31,464 bases of DNA. Source: CAZSNT01 sp964607765 (GTDB lineage: Bacteria; Verrucomicrobiota; Lentisphaeria; Oligosphaerales; JABHEG01). A program made the position numbers and the translations under genes. The notes below the pieces were generated by a model. The model worked only from the letters and a program-made list of their open reading frames with translations, did not search any database and was not told the origin of the DNA. Below are positions 16,070 through 24,849 of the stretch, in pieces; the first letter of the stretch is position 1; every line of letters begins with the position of its first letter. The stretch is from the NCBI GenBank assembly GCA_964607765.1, contig CAZSNT010000124.1, positions 1 to 31,464 on the forward strand, read 5' to 3'.

Positions 16070-16546
16070 ATGTCGAAGCTGGTCTGCAGAAGCGGTTGGA
16101 ATGAAGGGGACCAGTTCGCCCTCCACGAAGGCAAGACTGTGCTGGGTCGAGGCCGGCAGTCCGATGTTCTGGTTTTCGACAAGGAGTGTTCCCGTCGGCA
16201 CTGCAGGGTGCACAAGGTCCGCAACTACCACGTGGTGGAAGACCTGGGCAGCGCGAACGGCACATTCGTCAACGGCAAGCGTGTCAAAGGCCGGGTCACA
16301 CTCAAGGAGGGGGACGTTTTGCGTCTCGGCGCAACGGAGCTCGTGCTGGACCTTGCGCCCGTTGGCGACCTGTTCAGTCAGCTCGCGGGGGATATGGCGG
16401 AGGATCTGCGCGGGCACCGTTACCATGACGTCTTCGAGCGCGTGGCGGCTTCAGCCATGGAGACGCACTACCGGCATCTCCACCCGTCCCATCCGCTGAG
16501 GAACGCGCTTCGGTCGTGGTTCCATCGCGGCAAGAAGAAGCGATAG
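16070..16546 (+). CDS. FHA-domain protein
   Basis: A 158-aa cytoplasmic protein. Residues 15-95 form a forkhead-associated domain, which binds phosphothreonine: LGRGRQSDVLV (25-35), the core SRRHCRV (41-47) and GSANGTFVNGKRV (60-72). These carry the Arg27, Ser41, Arg43, His44 and Asn68 type positions normally needed for phosphopeptide binding. The rest (96-158) is an unassigned helical region with a very basic end (HRGKKKR). AGGAGG at 16057-16062, 7 nt before the ATG, fixes the start. It implies Ser/Thr protein phosphorylation in this organism, but no kinase is encoded nearby. It is flanked by the REP cluster and by a convergent sulfatase-like gene 38 bp away. Confidence 0.9.
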   Translation: MSKLVCRSGWNEGDQFALHEGKTVLGRGRQSDVLVFDKECSRRHCRVHKVRNYHVVEDLGSANGTFVNGKRVKGRVTLKEGDVLRLGATELVLDLAPVGDLFSQLAGDMAEDLRGHRYHDVFERVAASAMETHYRHLHPSHPLRNALRSWFHRGKKKR

Positions 16547-16584
16547 ACGGCCCAGTAGCCCAACGCCATTCCCAGCCTGCGGCG

Positions 16585-18072
16585 TCAGCGTGCAGCACCG
16601 AGGCAGTGGTTGATGTTCTGCCAATAGCTGCCTCGCCATCCCGGTGGGGGAGGGAAAGCGTCGTTGACTCGGACCCCGTCCGGGAACGGCGTGGTTCCGG
16701 CGCCTCGGAGCCACTGCACGGCTTTCGCGTCCAGCCCGCGCCTGGCGAGCTCCTCGATCGCCGCAGCGTGGAGCCTGGCAACCACATCCTGGTGTTCTCC
16801 GGCAACTTGGTCGCGGCTGCCGAGCGGCTGCAGTTCGCAGTCTGCCCGGTTTGCGGCAAAGCCGAGACGCCAGCCCCTGTCGAACGCGGAGAACAGGACG
16901 CTGTTCGGCCCTTGTTTGCCCCAGGCCCCCACGTTGTTGCCGCAGACAGCAAGCGCTCGCGGGCCAGGGCCGCCTTGCTGGGCGATCGGCATCAGATCGT
17001 GGGACTCGATGTCGGTTGGCAGCGCGGGGGTTGCGTCCGCCAGAGCCAGGACGGTGGCAAACACGTCCTGAGGCTGCACAATGGCTTCGGAGCTGCCGCA
17101 GCCCGCGCCGGGGACGGCCAACAAGAACGGCACGTGGGCTTCGTTCTCCACAGGCGGTCCCATTTTGCCGAACCTGTTGTTGCCGCGATCCCCGATATTC
17201 GTGCCGTGATCGGCCGTCAGGATAATCGCGGTGTTTCTGTCCAGGCCGGTCTGATCGAGCGCGTCCAGGAACTCCCCCAGCCACCGGTCCATGTGACTGA
17301 CTTTGGCCTTGTAGAAGCTGGCCAGGCGTTCCCTGGCTTGGGCGGGCAACTTGGCGACAAGCCGTGCATGGAACGCGCGCGGGTCGATCATGCCGTCGTA
17401 GTCGGGATCGGGATTGTAGAGCTTGACGAACTCGGGCGGCGCGTCCCAAGGCTCGTGCGGGTCGAAGCAGTCGACCCAGAGGAAGAAGTCGTCACGCGTC
17501 GTGTTGTCGCGCAGGAAATCGGCAGCGGTCAGGAACAAGCGGGCGGCATTCCAGTCCTCCGGCTTGCGCCGGTGCCGGTTGGTCTGCACGTAAGGTGTGA
17601 GAGCGTGGCTGCTGCGGATCGCCTGCTCCATGGTCATGTCGATGTCGTCAAAGACGGGGTCCCGGCCCCAATTGGGTAGCGGCGCCCAGGAATCCGAGAT
17701 CCATGAACGGTCCACTTCGGCCCCGCGTACGATGGTCCACGCGTCGAACGGTGAGTCGAAGTTGTGTCCGCCATTGACCAGGTGAGGGGTGTCGTGGATC
17801 AGCTGTGAGCAGTAACCGTGCTGTGCGAGTACACGTGGGATGGTCGGCACGTTGGTGACCAGGCACTTCCACGGGTTGAAGGGCGCGCCGTAGCGTCCCG
17901 TGATTACATCCGTGCGGTGCGGAATGGTGGGGAAGCTGGACGCGAACGCGCGGCTGAAGTTCCAGGACCTGGCCGCGAGCCGATCCAGGTTGGGCGTTTT
18001 GACGTCCGGATTGCCGTTGGCTGCAATGTGGTCGTAGCGGAGTGTGTCGACAATGATCAGGACGATGTTCAC
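16585..18072 (-). CDS. Sulfatase-superfamily hydrolase with Thr at the nucleophile site
   Basis: A 495-aa alkaline-phosphatase-like/sulfatase protein with no signal peptide. The fold landmarks are MNIVLIIVDTLRYDH (Asp9), TPNLDRLA, TGRYG (58-62), DPHEPWDAPPEFV and TADHGTNIGDRG. Sulfatases use a Cys or Ser of the motif C/S-x-P-x-R, matured to formylglycine. Here the aligned motif is T-I-P-H-R (49-53), so the nucleophile would be Thr and no formylglycine can form. This suggests a phosphatase, phosphodiesterase or phosphotransferase activity, or a substrate still unknown, rather than sulfate ester cleavage. The start is a GTG (18072) 8 nt after AAGGAG. It is the last gene of a run with the coiled-coil protein 24 bp upstream. 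Confidence 0.8.
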   Translation of the reverse strand: MNIVLIIVDTLRYDHIAANGNPDVKTPNLDRLAARSWNFSRAFASSFPTIPHRTDVITGRYGAPFNPWKCLVTNVPTIPRVLAQHGYCSQLIHDTPHLVNGGHNFDSPFDAWTIVRGAEVDRSWISDSWAPLPNWGRDPVFDDIDMTMEQAIRSSHALTPYVQTNRHRRKPEDWNAARLFLTAADFLRDNTTRDDFFLWVDCFDPHEPWDAPPEFVKLYNPDPDYDGMIDPRAFHARLVAKLPAQARERLASFYKAKVSHMDRWLGEFLDALDQTGLDRNTAIILTADHGTNIGDRGNNRFGKMGPPVENEAHVPFLLAVPGAGCGSSEAIVQPQDVFATVLALADATPALPTDIESHDLMPIAQQGGPGPRALAVCGNNVGAWGKQGPNSVLFSAFDRGWRLGFAANRADCELQPLGSRDQVAGEHQDVVARLHAAAIEELARRGLDAKAVQWLRGAGTTPFPDGVRVNDAFPPPPGWRGSYWQNINHCLGAAR

Positions 18073-18096
18073 GACGTTACTCCTTGTTCAGTCGGA

Positions 18097-18747
18097 TCAG
18101 TGCGGCTCGCCGCGCAACCCCTTGTTGACAGCGTCGAGCGTCCGGTCCCATTCGGCCTGGATCTGTCTCACCCCCGCGAGTGTTTCGGCGACGCGTTCAT
18201 CGGTCTGCGCCACGCCGCGGACGATTGCCTGGTAGAGAGGCACGAGCGGAGTGACGTCAAGTTCGGCGTCCTTCCATTCCTCGGCCATCTGCTGGAGTTG
18301 ACGGTGTGCACTGCGGATCTGCTCATACCGGCGGTAGAGGTCCTCGTAGTCTTCGCCCGCCGTACGGAGCAGGTCCTCGTCCTCGCGCCAGTCCCGTTCG
18401 CAATCTTCGCGGTACCCCTGGTATTCCTCGATGAAGCGTTCGTCACGTTCCGCTTCAGGCATCCGCCGTTCGTCATGGCACGCTTTCTCGATCGCCCTCG
18501 TCACTGTTTGGCAGGTGAGTTCGGCGTTGCGCGACAGTTTGCGGTATGCGTACCGCTCCTTCCGCATCCGCTTCTCGGAGCCGCGGATGACGATTTCGGC
18601 TTCAGCAGCAGCGACAGCCAGCTTCTTGAGGGGGTGCTGCGAGCTGGCCGGTTCGGTGGCTTTCTCCGCTTCGGCAGGGGCTGCCAGCGCGGAACCCGCA
18701 AGCAGACTCAGCGCCAGGTACCGCAGAAAGAACAGCGATTGTCTCAT
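18097..18747 (-). CDS. Exported coiled-coil protein, unknown function
   Basis: A 216-aa protein starting at the ATG at 18747, 6 nt after AGAGGA. Residues 1-23 form a typical Sec signal (FFLRYLALSLLAGSALAAPA). The mature part is almost entirely charged helix, rich in Glu, Arg, Asp and Ala (for example RMPEAERDERFIEEYQGY), with two Cys at about 79 and 90 and another near 114. I see no catalytic motif and do not recognise a family. Its place between the HEAT/PD40 protein and the sulfatase-like gene suggests a periplasmic scaffold role, but this is a guess. Confidence 0.75.
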   Translation of the reverse strand: MRQSLFFLRYLALSLLAGSALAAPAEAEKATEPASSQHPLKKLAVAAAEAEIVIRGSEKRMRKERYAYRKLSRNAELTCQTVTRAIEKACHDERRMPEAERDERFIEEYQGYREDCERDWREDEDLLRTAGEDYEDLYRRYEQIRSAHRQLQQMAEEWKDAELDVTPLVPLYQAIVRGVAQTDERVAETLAGVRQIQAEWDRTLDAVNKGLRGEPH

Positions 18748-18904
18748 GGTGATTCCTCTCTCTCTGTGTGCCCGCGGCGGGTGCCTGGGGCTCACGGGCG
18801 TTGGTGCAATGTAGGGGCGGTTCAGACTGCAGGCAATCGCGGGTAGGTATTCCACCGAGGTCCATCGCGGATGCCCTGCGAGACTGATCGGGTGCCATTC
18901 CAGG

Positions 18905-21900
18905 CTACTGACGGGCGAGCAGGCTGACCGCTCGCACGGTTCGTGTTCGTTCCTCTGCTTGTGGCGGCAGGTGGCTTTTGCGCCACTGCTTGGCGCGGTA
19001 GGAGAATTCTCCCCCACTGGGCAGGCAGGGCACGGGCGGCCGCGTCACGCTGCGCGGGAACGGTGCGGTGGCGGCCGGTGGCGCCGTGTCGGGTGTTTCG
19101 TGGCAACCGGCGCAACTCTTCGTTTCGCCGGGGCGGGCATACATCCAGACCAGTTGGTTCTCAACCACGGCCCGGTCGCTGTCGAGCACCTGGCAGTGGA
19201 TCAGTCGGTCAGCCGGCACTTCGACGTAGAATGAGCCGTCGGCGGCCAGCGGCACCGTGCCGAGGACGCGGGCGTGTGTGCCGACGTGGTTCTTCCAGGC
19301 GAGACCGTGACTGTTGGTGTGTGTGTGGTGTCGCGAGAAAATTGGTTGCCCCTCTACAATCCGGACGAGTTTGGCGCGGCGTCTCACGTCCGCGTTCCTG
19401 CTGTTCCCCACGGAGGCGCAGAACAGCCGCCCGGTGTAGCCTCGGCGCCCGACTGACGGCACCAGCGTTGGCGGCCGCTTCCGTGCCTTCACGGGGCGCG
19501 GCTCGAATTCGGCCGTTTCCGGATCGTTGTAAATCAGCGTCATCCGGCCGGTCTGCAGATTGAGTCGGTAGAGGCCGAGATCGACTTTGTGCCGGTCAGT
19601 CGTCCGAACCGTTGCCGCACACACGGCAGTGAGTCCGTCATCGAGCGGGAACGGGGAGGTGACCGTCATGTTGTTGTGTCGCGACAGGATTTGCTCTCGG
19701 TACCTGCCCGGCCCCAGCAAGGTTGCGCCCCCGGTGGTCGCGCAGAGGACGCGTCCCGGCTCGAGAGCCTGTACCTGTGTCAGGCGCAGCACGCGGTGGC
19801 GCGGGCCGCTCTCCTGCCACCACTTCTCACCAGATGCCCGAGTCACCTGTCGCCAGAACTCGCGTCGTTCCGGACCGTACAGGGTGACGTCCCGGGACCC
19901 GTCCGGGAACGTTGCATGCACCGTGATCTCGGTCTTGAGACGCGAGTAGAACAGTTCCAGACGGCTGAACACGATCCTGCCGTCGGACAGGACCGCGGGC
20001 TCGTTGTCGCGTCCCAGGTTGAACCCGATGCAGCGGATGTTGGAGCCGTCATGGTCCATGACTGTGAGCCCTGTGGCCGGGTAGCCGTGGTATTCGTCGC
20101 GCACACCGATGCGGGTGGATGAGAACACAATCCTGCCGTCAGGCAGGTAGGCGGGCTGCACGTCGTGGTGGGGCCCGGCGGTGAGCTGGCGCAGTCCGGT
20201 GCCGTCGACCCCGACCTCGTAGATGTGCCACCAGGGATCGGCATCCCCGCCCCGTCGCGCAAAAACAACTCGGCTGCCGTCCCAGGCCACTTCACAGTCG
20301 GCCACGTAACCGTCGTGGAAGGAGGTGAGTTCGGTGACCGCTCCGTCGGGTCGCGCCGGGCTGAGCCGGTAGAGGTTGGTCCCGAGCCGGTACGTGGGGC
20401 CGGCGTCCGTGGTGGTATACGTCTGCCGCCAGATGTCGATGGAGAAGCAGTTGGGCATAATGTTATCGCCGCGAATGAAGACCAGACTGTCGGGCGGGCA
20501 CGGAGCGTCCGGGCGTGCCGTGCCGGCGTCGCGGCCGGCCGCGAGTGGGGTGCGTGCCGGCGCCTGCGCCTGAGCGGCGGGTTGCGCCAGGCCTCGGCGC
20601 CACAGTGCTTCCCGCGCGAGAAGACGGATGCTGTGGAAGGGGTGTGCGGCTGCAGCGTGCTGCAGCGTGCCCACCGCATCAGGCGTGTCGCTGTGGTCCA
20701 GCGCCGTGGCGGCCGCTGCCTGCACTTCGAGCACGTTCCGCGAGTCATTGAGCAGTTGGACGAGCAACGGCACGTGCCGGGCTGTCCCGAGCTTGCCCAA
20801 GGCGTGGGTGAATGCCTCACGCCAGCACGGCGCCGGCGCGTTGTACTCGTCCTGCCCCCGACGGCTCTTGTTGCGAAAGTGGAACGTCCCGTTGTAGCCG
20901 TGCTCTGCTTCGGGAAGTGACGCCTCAAGCAGCTCTGCGATGGTGTCGGCAACAGCCGTTTCCCGGATGAACATGAGCGTCTTGGCAGCGTTGATCCGGA
21001 CCCATCCGTTGTCGTGCTTCAGCAAGTTCACGATCAGCGGAAGAAGCTCATCCCGGCGGTAGAGCGCGGGTAGCCAGGATGCGGCGTACGGCGCGCCGCC
21101 CGGAGCCGTCTTCGCGACGGCGTTGATCTGTTTCCACAACGCAGGATCGGGTACTTGGGGTGGGGTTGTCACGGGCTGGCCGAGTGTGCTCAGCGCTGCT
21201 CTGCAGCAAAGCTCGCGCCAGCCGGCCTTCTCCAGAAGGTATGCGGTCACCAGTTGGTGTGATTCGGGCTCGTAGAGCATGGCGCCGTCGTAGTCGCCGG
21301 GGATGTTGGCCGCGAGCAGCGGGGCAATGCGTTGCAGGCCTTCCCGCGCCTGCTCCGTATCCAACGGGAGCCTGCTGAGCGCGTAGGCGATGGCGTACGC
21401 TGTCTCGTAGACCCGGTCGATGGATTCGAAGCCCGGGCGGTCGTCCTTCGGAATCTCCCGGGGCGGCTTGCGATCCGGTCCTCTTGCGTAGTGCGGATAC
21501 GCGGCCAGGAGCGCCGGCACTGCGTCGGGCGAGGCCGTGTCTCCGAGCGCATCTGCCGCATGCCGCGCCCATTCTGCGTTCTCCAGGAATCCGGCGAGTT
21601 CCGCCACGGCTCCGGCGCCGCCGACGCGCCCGAGCGCGCGCAGTCCCGCTCGGACCATCCTGGCTTCGGCAGGCTCACGTGCGACGCTCACGCGGTACGG
21701 CTTCAATGCGTCGCATACGCGTTGCGCGTCGTTTTCCCGACCGGATGCGCCCAGAGCGCGCAGACGGGTCTCCTGTGCATCGAGTGCGTCTGTAGCGTCG
21801 AGTGCGGCGATGTCTTCTGTGCTGGCGAGGACGTGCAGGCTGACGAACGTCGTGGGGTACGTTGGCGTCTTGGCTCCCCGAGAGGTGACGCGGACGAAGT

Positions 21901-22747
21901 GGGCCTTGCGCGGGGGGAAGGACGCAACCAACTCAGTTGGTGTGGGTTCCGTTCGGCGCCAGACCTGCTCAAACGTGCTGCCGTCCAAGCTCAACGAGAT
22001 GGTGCAGTCAGTCATGCAGAACCGCTCACTGTGCTGCCGTACCACCACGCAGCCAACCATGGCCGCTTCCGCGAGCCGCACCGTGCACCACTGGGGGAAC
22101 CGCACATTCTTGGTCTGCCAGAACGGGCCCGGCTCGACACGAGTCAGTGCGCCGGGCGGCCCTTTGTAGGTTGATGATGCGGTCACGGCACAGCCTCGCG
22201 CCAGATCGATCGGGCTGGTCTGGGTGACGTGCTCGCGTCCCCCGTCGAGTAACTCGCCGTCGTCAGCAACCCTTTGCCACTCCCGCCACTGTGCCGTGGC
22301 CGCGCTCCGTTCGTCCGGACTGGCGAGCCCGTCATAGTTCGCATCCACTCCGGTCAGGTTGATCAGGGCCACGGCGGCCGCCTGGCGGACCGCCCAGTCG
22401 TCGTCCTCGAGCGTCTTGAGCAGAGCCGGAACGTGCCTGTGTGTCCCACACCAGCCAAGCGCCAGCGCCGCCTCCCGGCGAACGGCGTGATTCGCGTCGT
22501 CCAATGCCGCTGTCAGGGCCGAAGTTGCCTGGTAGGCGCGCAGATATCCCAGCGCTTCAGCTGCACGGGCGCGTTCTGCGGAGGTGCCGGCAGAACGGAG
22601 TTGGCGTGCGTGCCGCTCAACTTGGCAGGCGAAAGGCGAGAGGCCGAAGCCGGCGTTCACGTAAGATCCGGCGCCGATGCAGGCCGAGCCCACGGCAAGT
22701 GCGGTCAGCCCGAGGATCCACGTGGTTTGCGTTGTCTTGGCGATCAA
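18905..22747 (-). CDS. Secreted HEAT/discoidin/PD40 protein with one CxxCH
   Basis: A 1280-aa exported protein. I favour the TTG at 22747, 6 nt after AGGGA, which leaves a compact signal peptide; a TTG at 22771 would add eight residues. Domains in order: HEAT repeats (about 45-135, VRREAALALGWCG, VRQAAAVALINL), F5/8 type C domain (about 180-310), more HEAT repeats (about 325-720, VRINAAKTLMFI), and a PD40/TolB-like propeller with hydrazine-synthase-alpha-like segments from about 750 (GTGLRQLTAGPHHDVQPAYLPDGR). A single heme motif, CAGCH (1212-1216), lies near the C-terminus after RPGETKS, just as in the 977-aa protein, but the two later hemes of that protein are absent. It probably acts as an envelope binding protein. 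The end EERTRTVRAVSLLARQ looks natural, not truncated. Confidence 0.82.
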   Translation of the reverse strand: MIAKTTQTTWILGLTALAVGSACIGAGSYVNAGFGLSPFACQVERHARQLRSAGTSAERARAAEALGYLRAYQATSALTAALDDANHAVRREAALALGWCGTHRHVPALLKTLEDDDWAVRQAAAVALINLTGVDANYDGLASPDERSAATAQWREWQRVADDGELLDGGREHVTQTSPIDLARGCAVTASSTYKGPPGALTRVEPGPFWQTKNVRFPQWCTVRLAEAAMVGCVVVRQHSERFCMTDCTISLSLDGSTFEQVWRRTEPTPTELVASFPPRKAHFVRVTSRGAKTPTYPTTFVSLHVLASTEDIAALDATDALDAQETRLRALGASGRENDAQRVCDALKPYRVSVAREPAEARMVRAGLRALGRVGGAGAVAELAGFLENAEWARHAADALGDTASPDAVPALLAAYPHYARGPDRKPPREIPKDDRPGFESIDRVYETAYAIAYALSRLPLDTEQAREGLQRIAPLLAANIPGDYDGAMLYEPESHQLVTAYLLEKAGWRELCCRAALSTLGQPVTTPPQVPDPALWKQINAVAKTAPGGAPYAASWLPALYRRDELLPLIVNLLKHDNGWVRINAAKTLMFIRETAVADTIAELLEASLPEAEHGYNGTFHFRNKSRRGQDEYNAPAPCWREAFTHALGKLGTARHVPLLVQLLNDSRNVLEVQAAAATALDHSDTPDAVGTLQHAAAAHPFHSIRLLAREALWRRGLAQPAAQAQAPARTPLAAGRDAGTARPDAPCPPDSLVFIRGDNIMPNCFSIDIWRQTYTTTDAGPTYRLGTNLYRLSPARPDGAVTELTSFHDGYVADCEVAWDGSRVVFARRGGDADPWWHIYEVGVDGTGLRQLTAGPHHDVQPAYLPDGRIVFSSTRIGVRDEYHGYPATGLTVMDHDGSNIRCIGFNLGRDNEPAVLSDGRIVFSRLELFYSRLKTEITVHATFPDGSRDVTLYGPERREFWRQVTRASGEKWWQESGPRHRVLRLTQVQALEPGRVLCATTGGATLLGPGRYREQILSRHNNMTVTSPFPLDDGLTAVCAATVRTTDRHKVDLGLYRLNLQTGRMTLIYNDPETAEFEPRPVKARKRPPTLVPSVGRRGYTGRLFCASVGNSRNADVRRRAKLVRIVEGQPIFSRHHTHTNSHGLAWKNHVGTHARVLGTVPLAADGSFYVEVPADRLIHCQVLDSDRAVVENQLVWMYARPGETKSCAGCHETPDTAPPAATAPFPRSVTRPPVPCLPSGGEFSYRAKQWRKSHLPPQAEERTRTVRAVSLLARQ

Positions 22748-22816
22748 CGGTATTCCCTGTGTTTTGCCCAACTGGGTTCACACTCCGTGGATAACCTATC
22801 GCCACTACAGCGCAGT

Positions 22817-22959
22817 GTCCGGAAGACGCCCGTGTTTTCCGGTCGTCGGATGGTCGGTCGTGGTGTGAGGCTTGTCCGGAAAACGGTTGTGTTTTTCGGT
22901 CATCGGGTGATCGGTCGTGGTGTGGTGTTTGTCCGGAAAACGGTTGTGTTTTCCGGTCG
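22817..22959 (+). repeat. 57-bp tandem repeat of RNA hairpins in a divergent leader
   Basis: Units start at GTCCGGAA at 22817, 22874 and 22931, an exact 57-bp period, with two full copies and half of a third. Each unit opens with CCGGAAAAC-6 nt-GTTTTCCGG, a 9-bp hairpin. The copies differ from this arm at one base each, and both changes leave a G-U pair in plus-strand RNA (and an A-C mismatch in the antisense). The array lies between the divergent HEAT/PD40 gene and the FAD gene, upstream of the latter. Confidence 0.75.
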
Positions 22960-23083
22960 CGAGCTTGACGCAGTCCGGGATTCGAATTCGCTGTTGAGCG
23001 GGGTATCTTGGTCGTTCGGGTCAGCGTTGGCAGTTGATGGCGTGCGGCGCGCCTTCCCGGGAGCGGCAGAGGACGGAGACACA

Positions 23084-24829
23084 ATGCTCGAGCAGACACA
23101 TCGCTTTGATTTCTGTGTGGTTGGCGGCGGCATGGCCGGTCTGATTGCGGCGCTGGCCGCGGCGCGTCGAGGCGCCAAGGTGGCGCTTGTCCATGATCGT
23201 CCCGTTCTCGGCGGCAATGCGTCCTCGGAGATTCGCATGAACGTGTGCGGGGCGCATGGCGCGAACAAACGCGAGACCGGGATTCTGGAAGAACTGCTGC
23301 TCGAGAACCACTACCGCAACCCGGAGCCGAGTTTCTGCATTTGGGACAGCGTCCTGTACGGCAAGACGCAGTACCAGGCGGGCCTGACTCTCTTCCTGAA
23401 CTGTACGGTGAACCAGTGCACGATGGACGGCGCGCGGATCCGTTCGGTGCGAGGCTGGCAGCTGACCACGGAGACGTGGCACGAGATAGAGGCGGATCTG
23501 TTTGCGGATTGCTCGGGCGACGGCATCCTGGCCCCACTCTCCGGGGCGGAGTTCCGCATAGGGCGCGAGGCAGGTCACGAGTATGACGAGTCGATCGCGC
23601 CAGCCGTGTCAGACCGTAAGACAATGGGGATGAGCTGTCTGCTGCAGGGCCGGGAGCAGGACCGCCCGACGCCGTTCATCGCTCCGGACTGGGCCTGCAA
23701 GTTCACCAAACCGGAGGATCTGAACGGGCGGAACACCACACTGCTGAAGACGAACTTCTGGTGGATCGAGGTGGGGGGCGACCAGGACAGCATCCACGAC
23801 ACCGAGCGCCTGCGTGAGGAACTGCTGAGGATCGCTTTCGGCGTGTGGGACTACGTGAAGAACACCAGCGATCAGGACGCGGCGAACTGGGTGTTGGACT
23901 GGATCGGCTTCCTGCCGGGAAAGCGCGAGAGCAGACGCTACGTGACGGATCATGTTCTGACCCAGAACGACGTGTCGGGTGAGGGGCGGTTCGAGGATCT
24001 GGTCGCGTACGGCGGGTGGAGTATGGACGATCATTTCCCGGCCGGCTTCCACCATCCCGAACGAGGCACTATTTTCCATCCTGCGCCATCCCCGTTCGGC
24101 CTACCTTACCGGAGCTTCTACTCACGGAATGTGGAGAACCTGTTTTGTGCCGGGCGGTGTCACGGCGCGACGCACGCGGCCATGTCTGCCACCCGTGTGA
24201 TGGGCACGACATCGCTCATGGGACAGGCCGTGGGCACTGCGGCCGCTCTTGCGGTGCGGGACGGCCTGACGCCGCGCGGCGTTTACGAGAAACGGCTGGC
24301 GGAGCTGCAGCAGACGCTGATGGAGGATGACTGCTACCTGCCTTGGCGGGAACGGCAGATTCCAACGGTTTCTCGCGCAGCCGTCTTGAGCGCCGGCACG
24401 GGTGATCCGGAGGCGCTGCGGAACGGGATTGACCGGCCGATTGGCGACGTGGACAATGGTTGGGAGGCGGACTTGGGCTGCGCTGTGGAGTACGGTTTCG
24501 AGACGCCGGTCGAGCTCAATGAGGTGCGGCTCGTGTTCGACAGTGACCTGAATCGGCGGGACTCGACGCGCGGCAGTCCGGCGCGGAACATGCGCCTGTG
24601 GCGGCCCCGGAACGCGCCGCGCTGGTCTGTGCCGGGAACGCTGATCAAGGCGTTTCGGATTGACGTTCAGTCGGCTGACGGTTCATGGTCGACAGTGGTG
24701 GAAGAGCAGAACAACTACCAGCGATTGGTCCGTGTACCGCTGCGGACGCGCGGCTGCGCCGTTCGTTTCGTACCGTTGGCCACGTGGGGCGCGGAGCGGG
24801 CGCATCTGTTCGCGTTCGATGTGCGGTAG
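23084..24829 (+). CDS. FAD-dependent oxidoreductase (FAD_oxidored type) with C-terminal beta domain
   Basis: A 581-aa protein from the ATG at 23084, just after GGACGGAG. The dinucleotide-binding motif is VVGGGMAGL (12-20; Gly14, 16, 19) with an Arg/Lys-rich next helix, followed by PVLGGNASSEIR (40-51). DCSGDG near 145 and the closing FCAGRCHGATHAAMSATRVMGT fit the FAD_oxidored group typical of carbohydrate-rich PVC genomes. From about 435 a beta-rich discoidin-like module follows. No signal peptide is seen, so it is probably cytoplasmic. The redox substrate is unknown. The gene ends 20 nt before the glycosidase-like gene, making a two-gene operon. Confidence 0.82.
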   Translation: MLEQTHRFDFCVVGGGMAGLIAALAAARRGAKVALVHDRPVLGGNASSEIRMNVCGAHGANKRETGILEELLLENHYRNPEPSFCIWDSVLYGKTQYQAGLTLFLNCTVNQCTMDGARIRSVRGWQLTTETWHEIEADLFADCSGDGILAPLSGAEFRIGREAGHEYDESIAPAVSDRKTMGMSCLLQGREQDRPTPFIAPDWACKFTKPEDLNGRNTTLLKTNFWWIEVGGDQDSIHDTERLREELLRIAFGVWDYVKNTSDQDAANWVLDWIGFLPGKRESRRYVTDHVLTQNDVSGEGRFEDLVAYGGWSMDDHFPAGFHHPERGTIFHPAPSPFGLPYRSFYSRNVENLFCAGRCHGATHAAMSATRVMGTTSLMGQAVGTAAALAVRDGLTPRGVYEKRLAELQQTLMEDDCYLPWRERQIPTVSRAAVLSAGTGDPEALRNGIDRPIGDVDNGWEADLGCAVEYGFETPVELNEVRLVFDSDLNRRDSTRGSPARNMRLWRPRNAPRWSVPGTLIKAFRIDVQSADGSWSTVVEEQNNYQRLVRVPLRTRGCAVRFVPLATWGAERAHLFAFDVR

Positions 24830-24849
24830 CTGTAGCAAGGAGTTGTGCC

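Noticed and set aside
22817..22959. CRISPR array
   Set aside because: The units are contiguous copies including the would-be spacers, so this is a simple tandem repeat, and no cas genes are nearby.
22274..23083. Upstream extension of the FAD protein frame through the 57-bp repeats
   Set aside because: The FAD-binding motif starts right after the ATG at 23084, which has its own ribosome-binding site; the extension overlaps the start of the divergent gene and is repeat translation.
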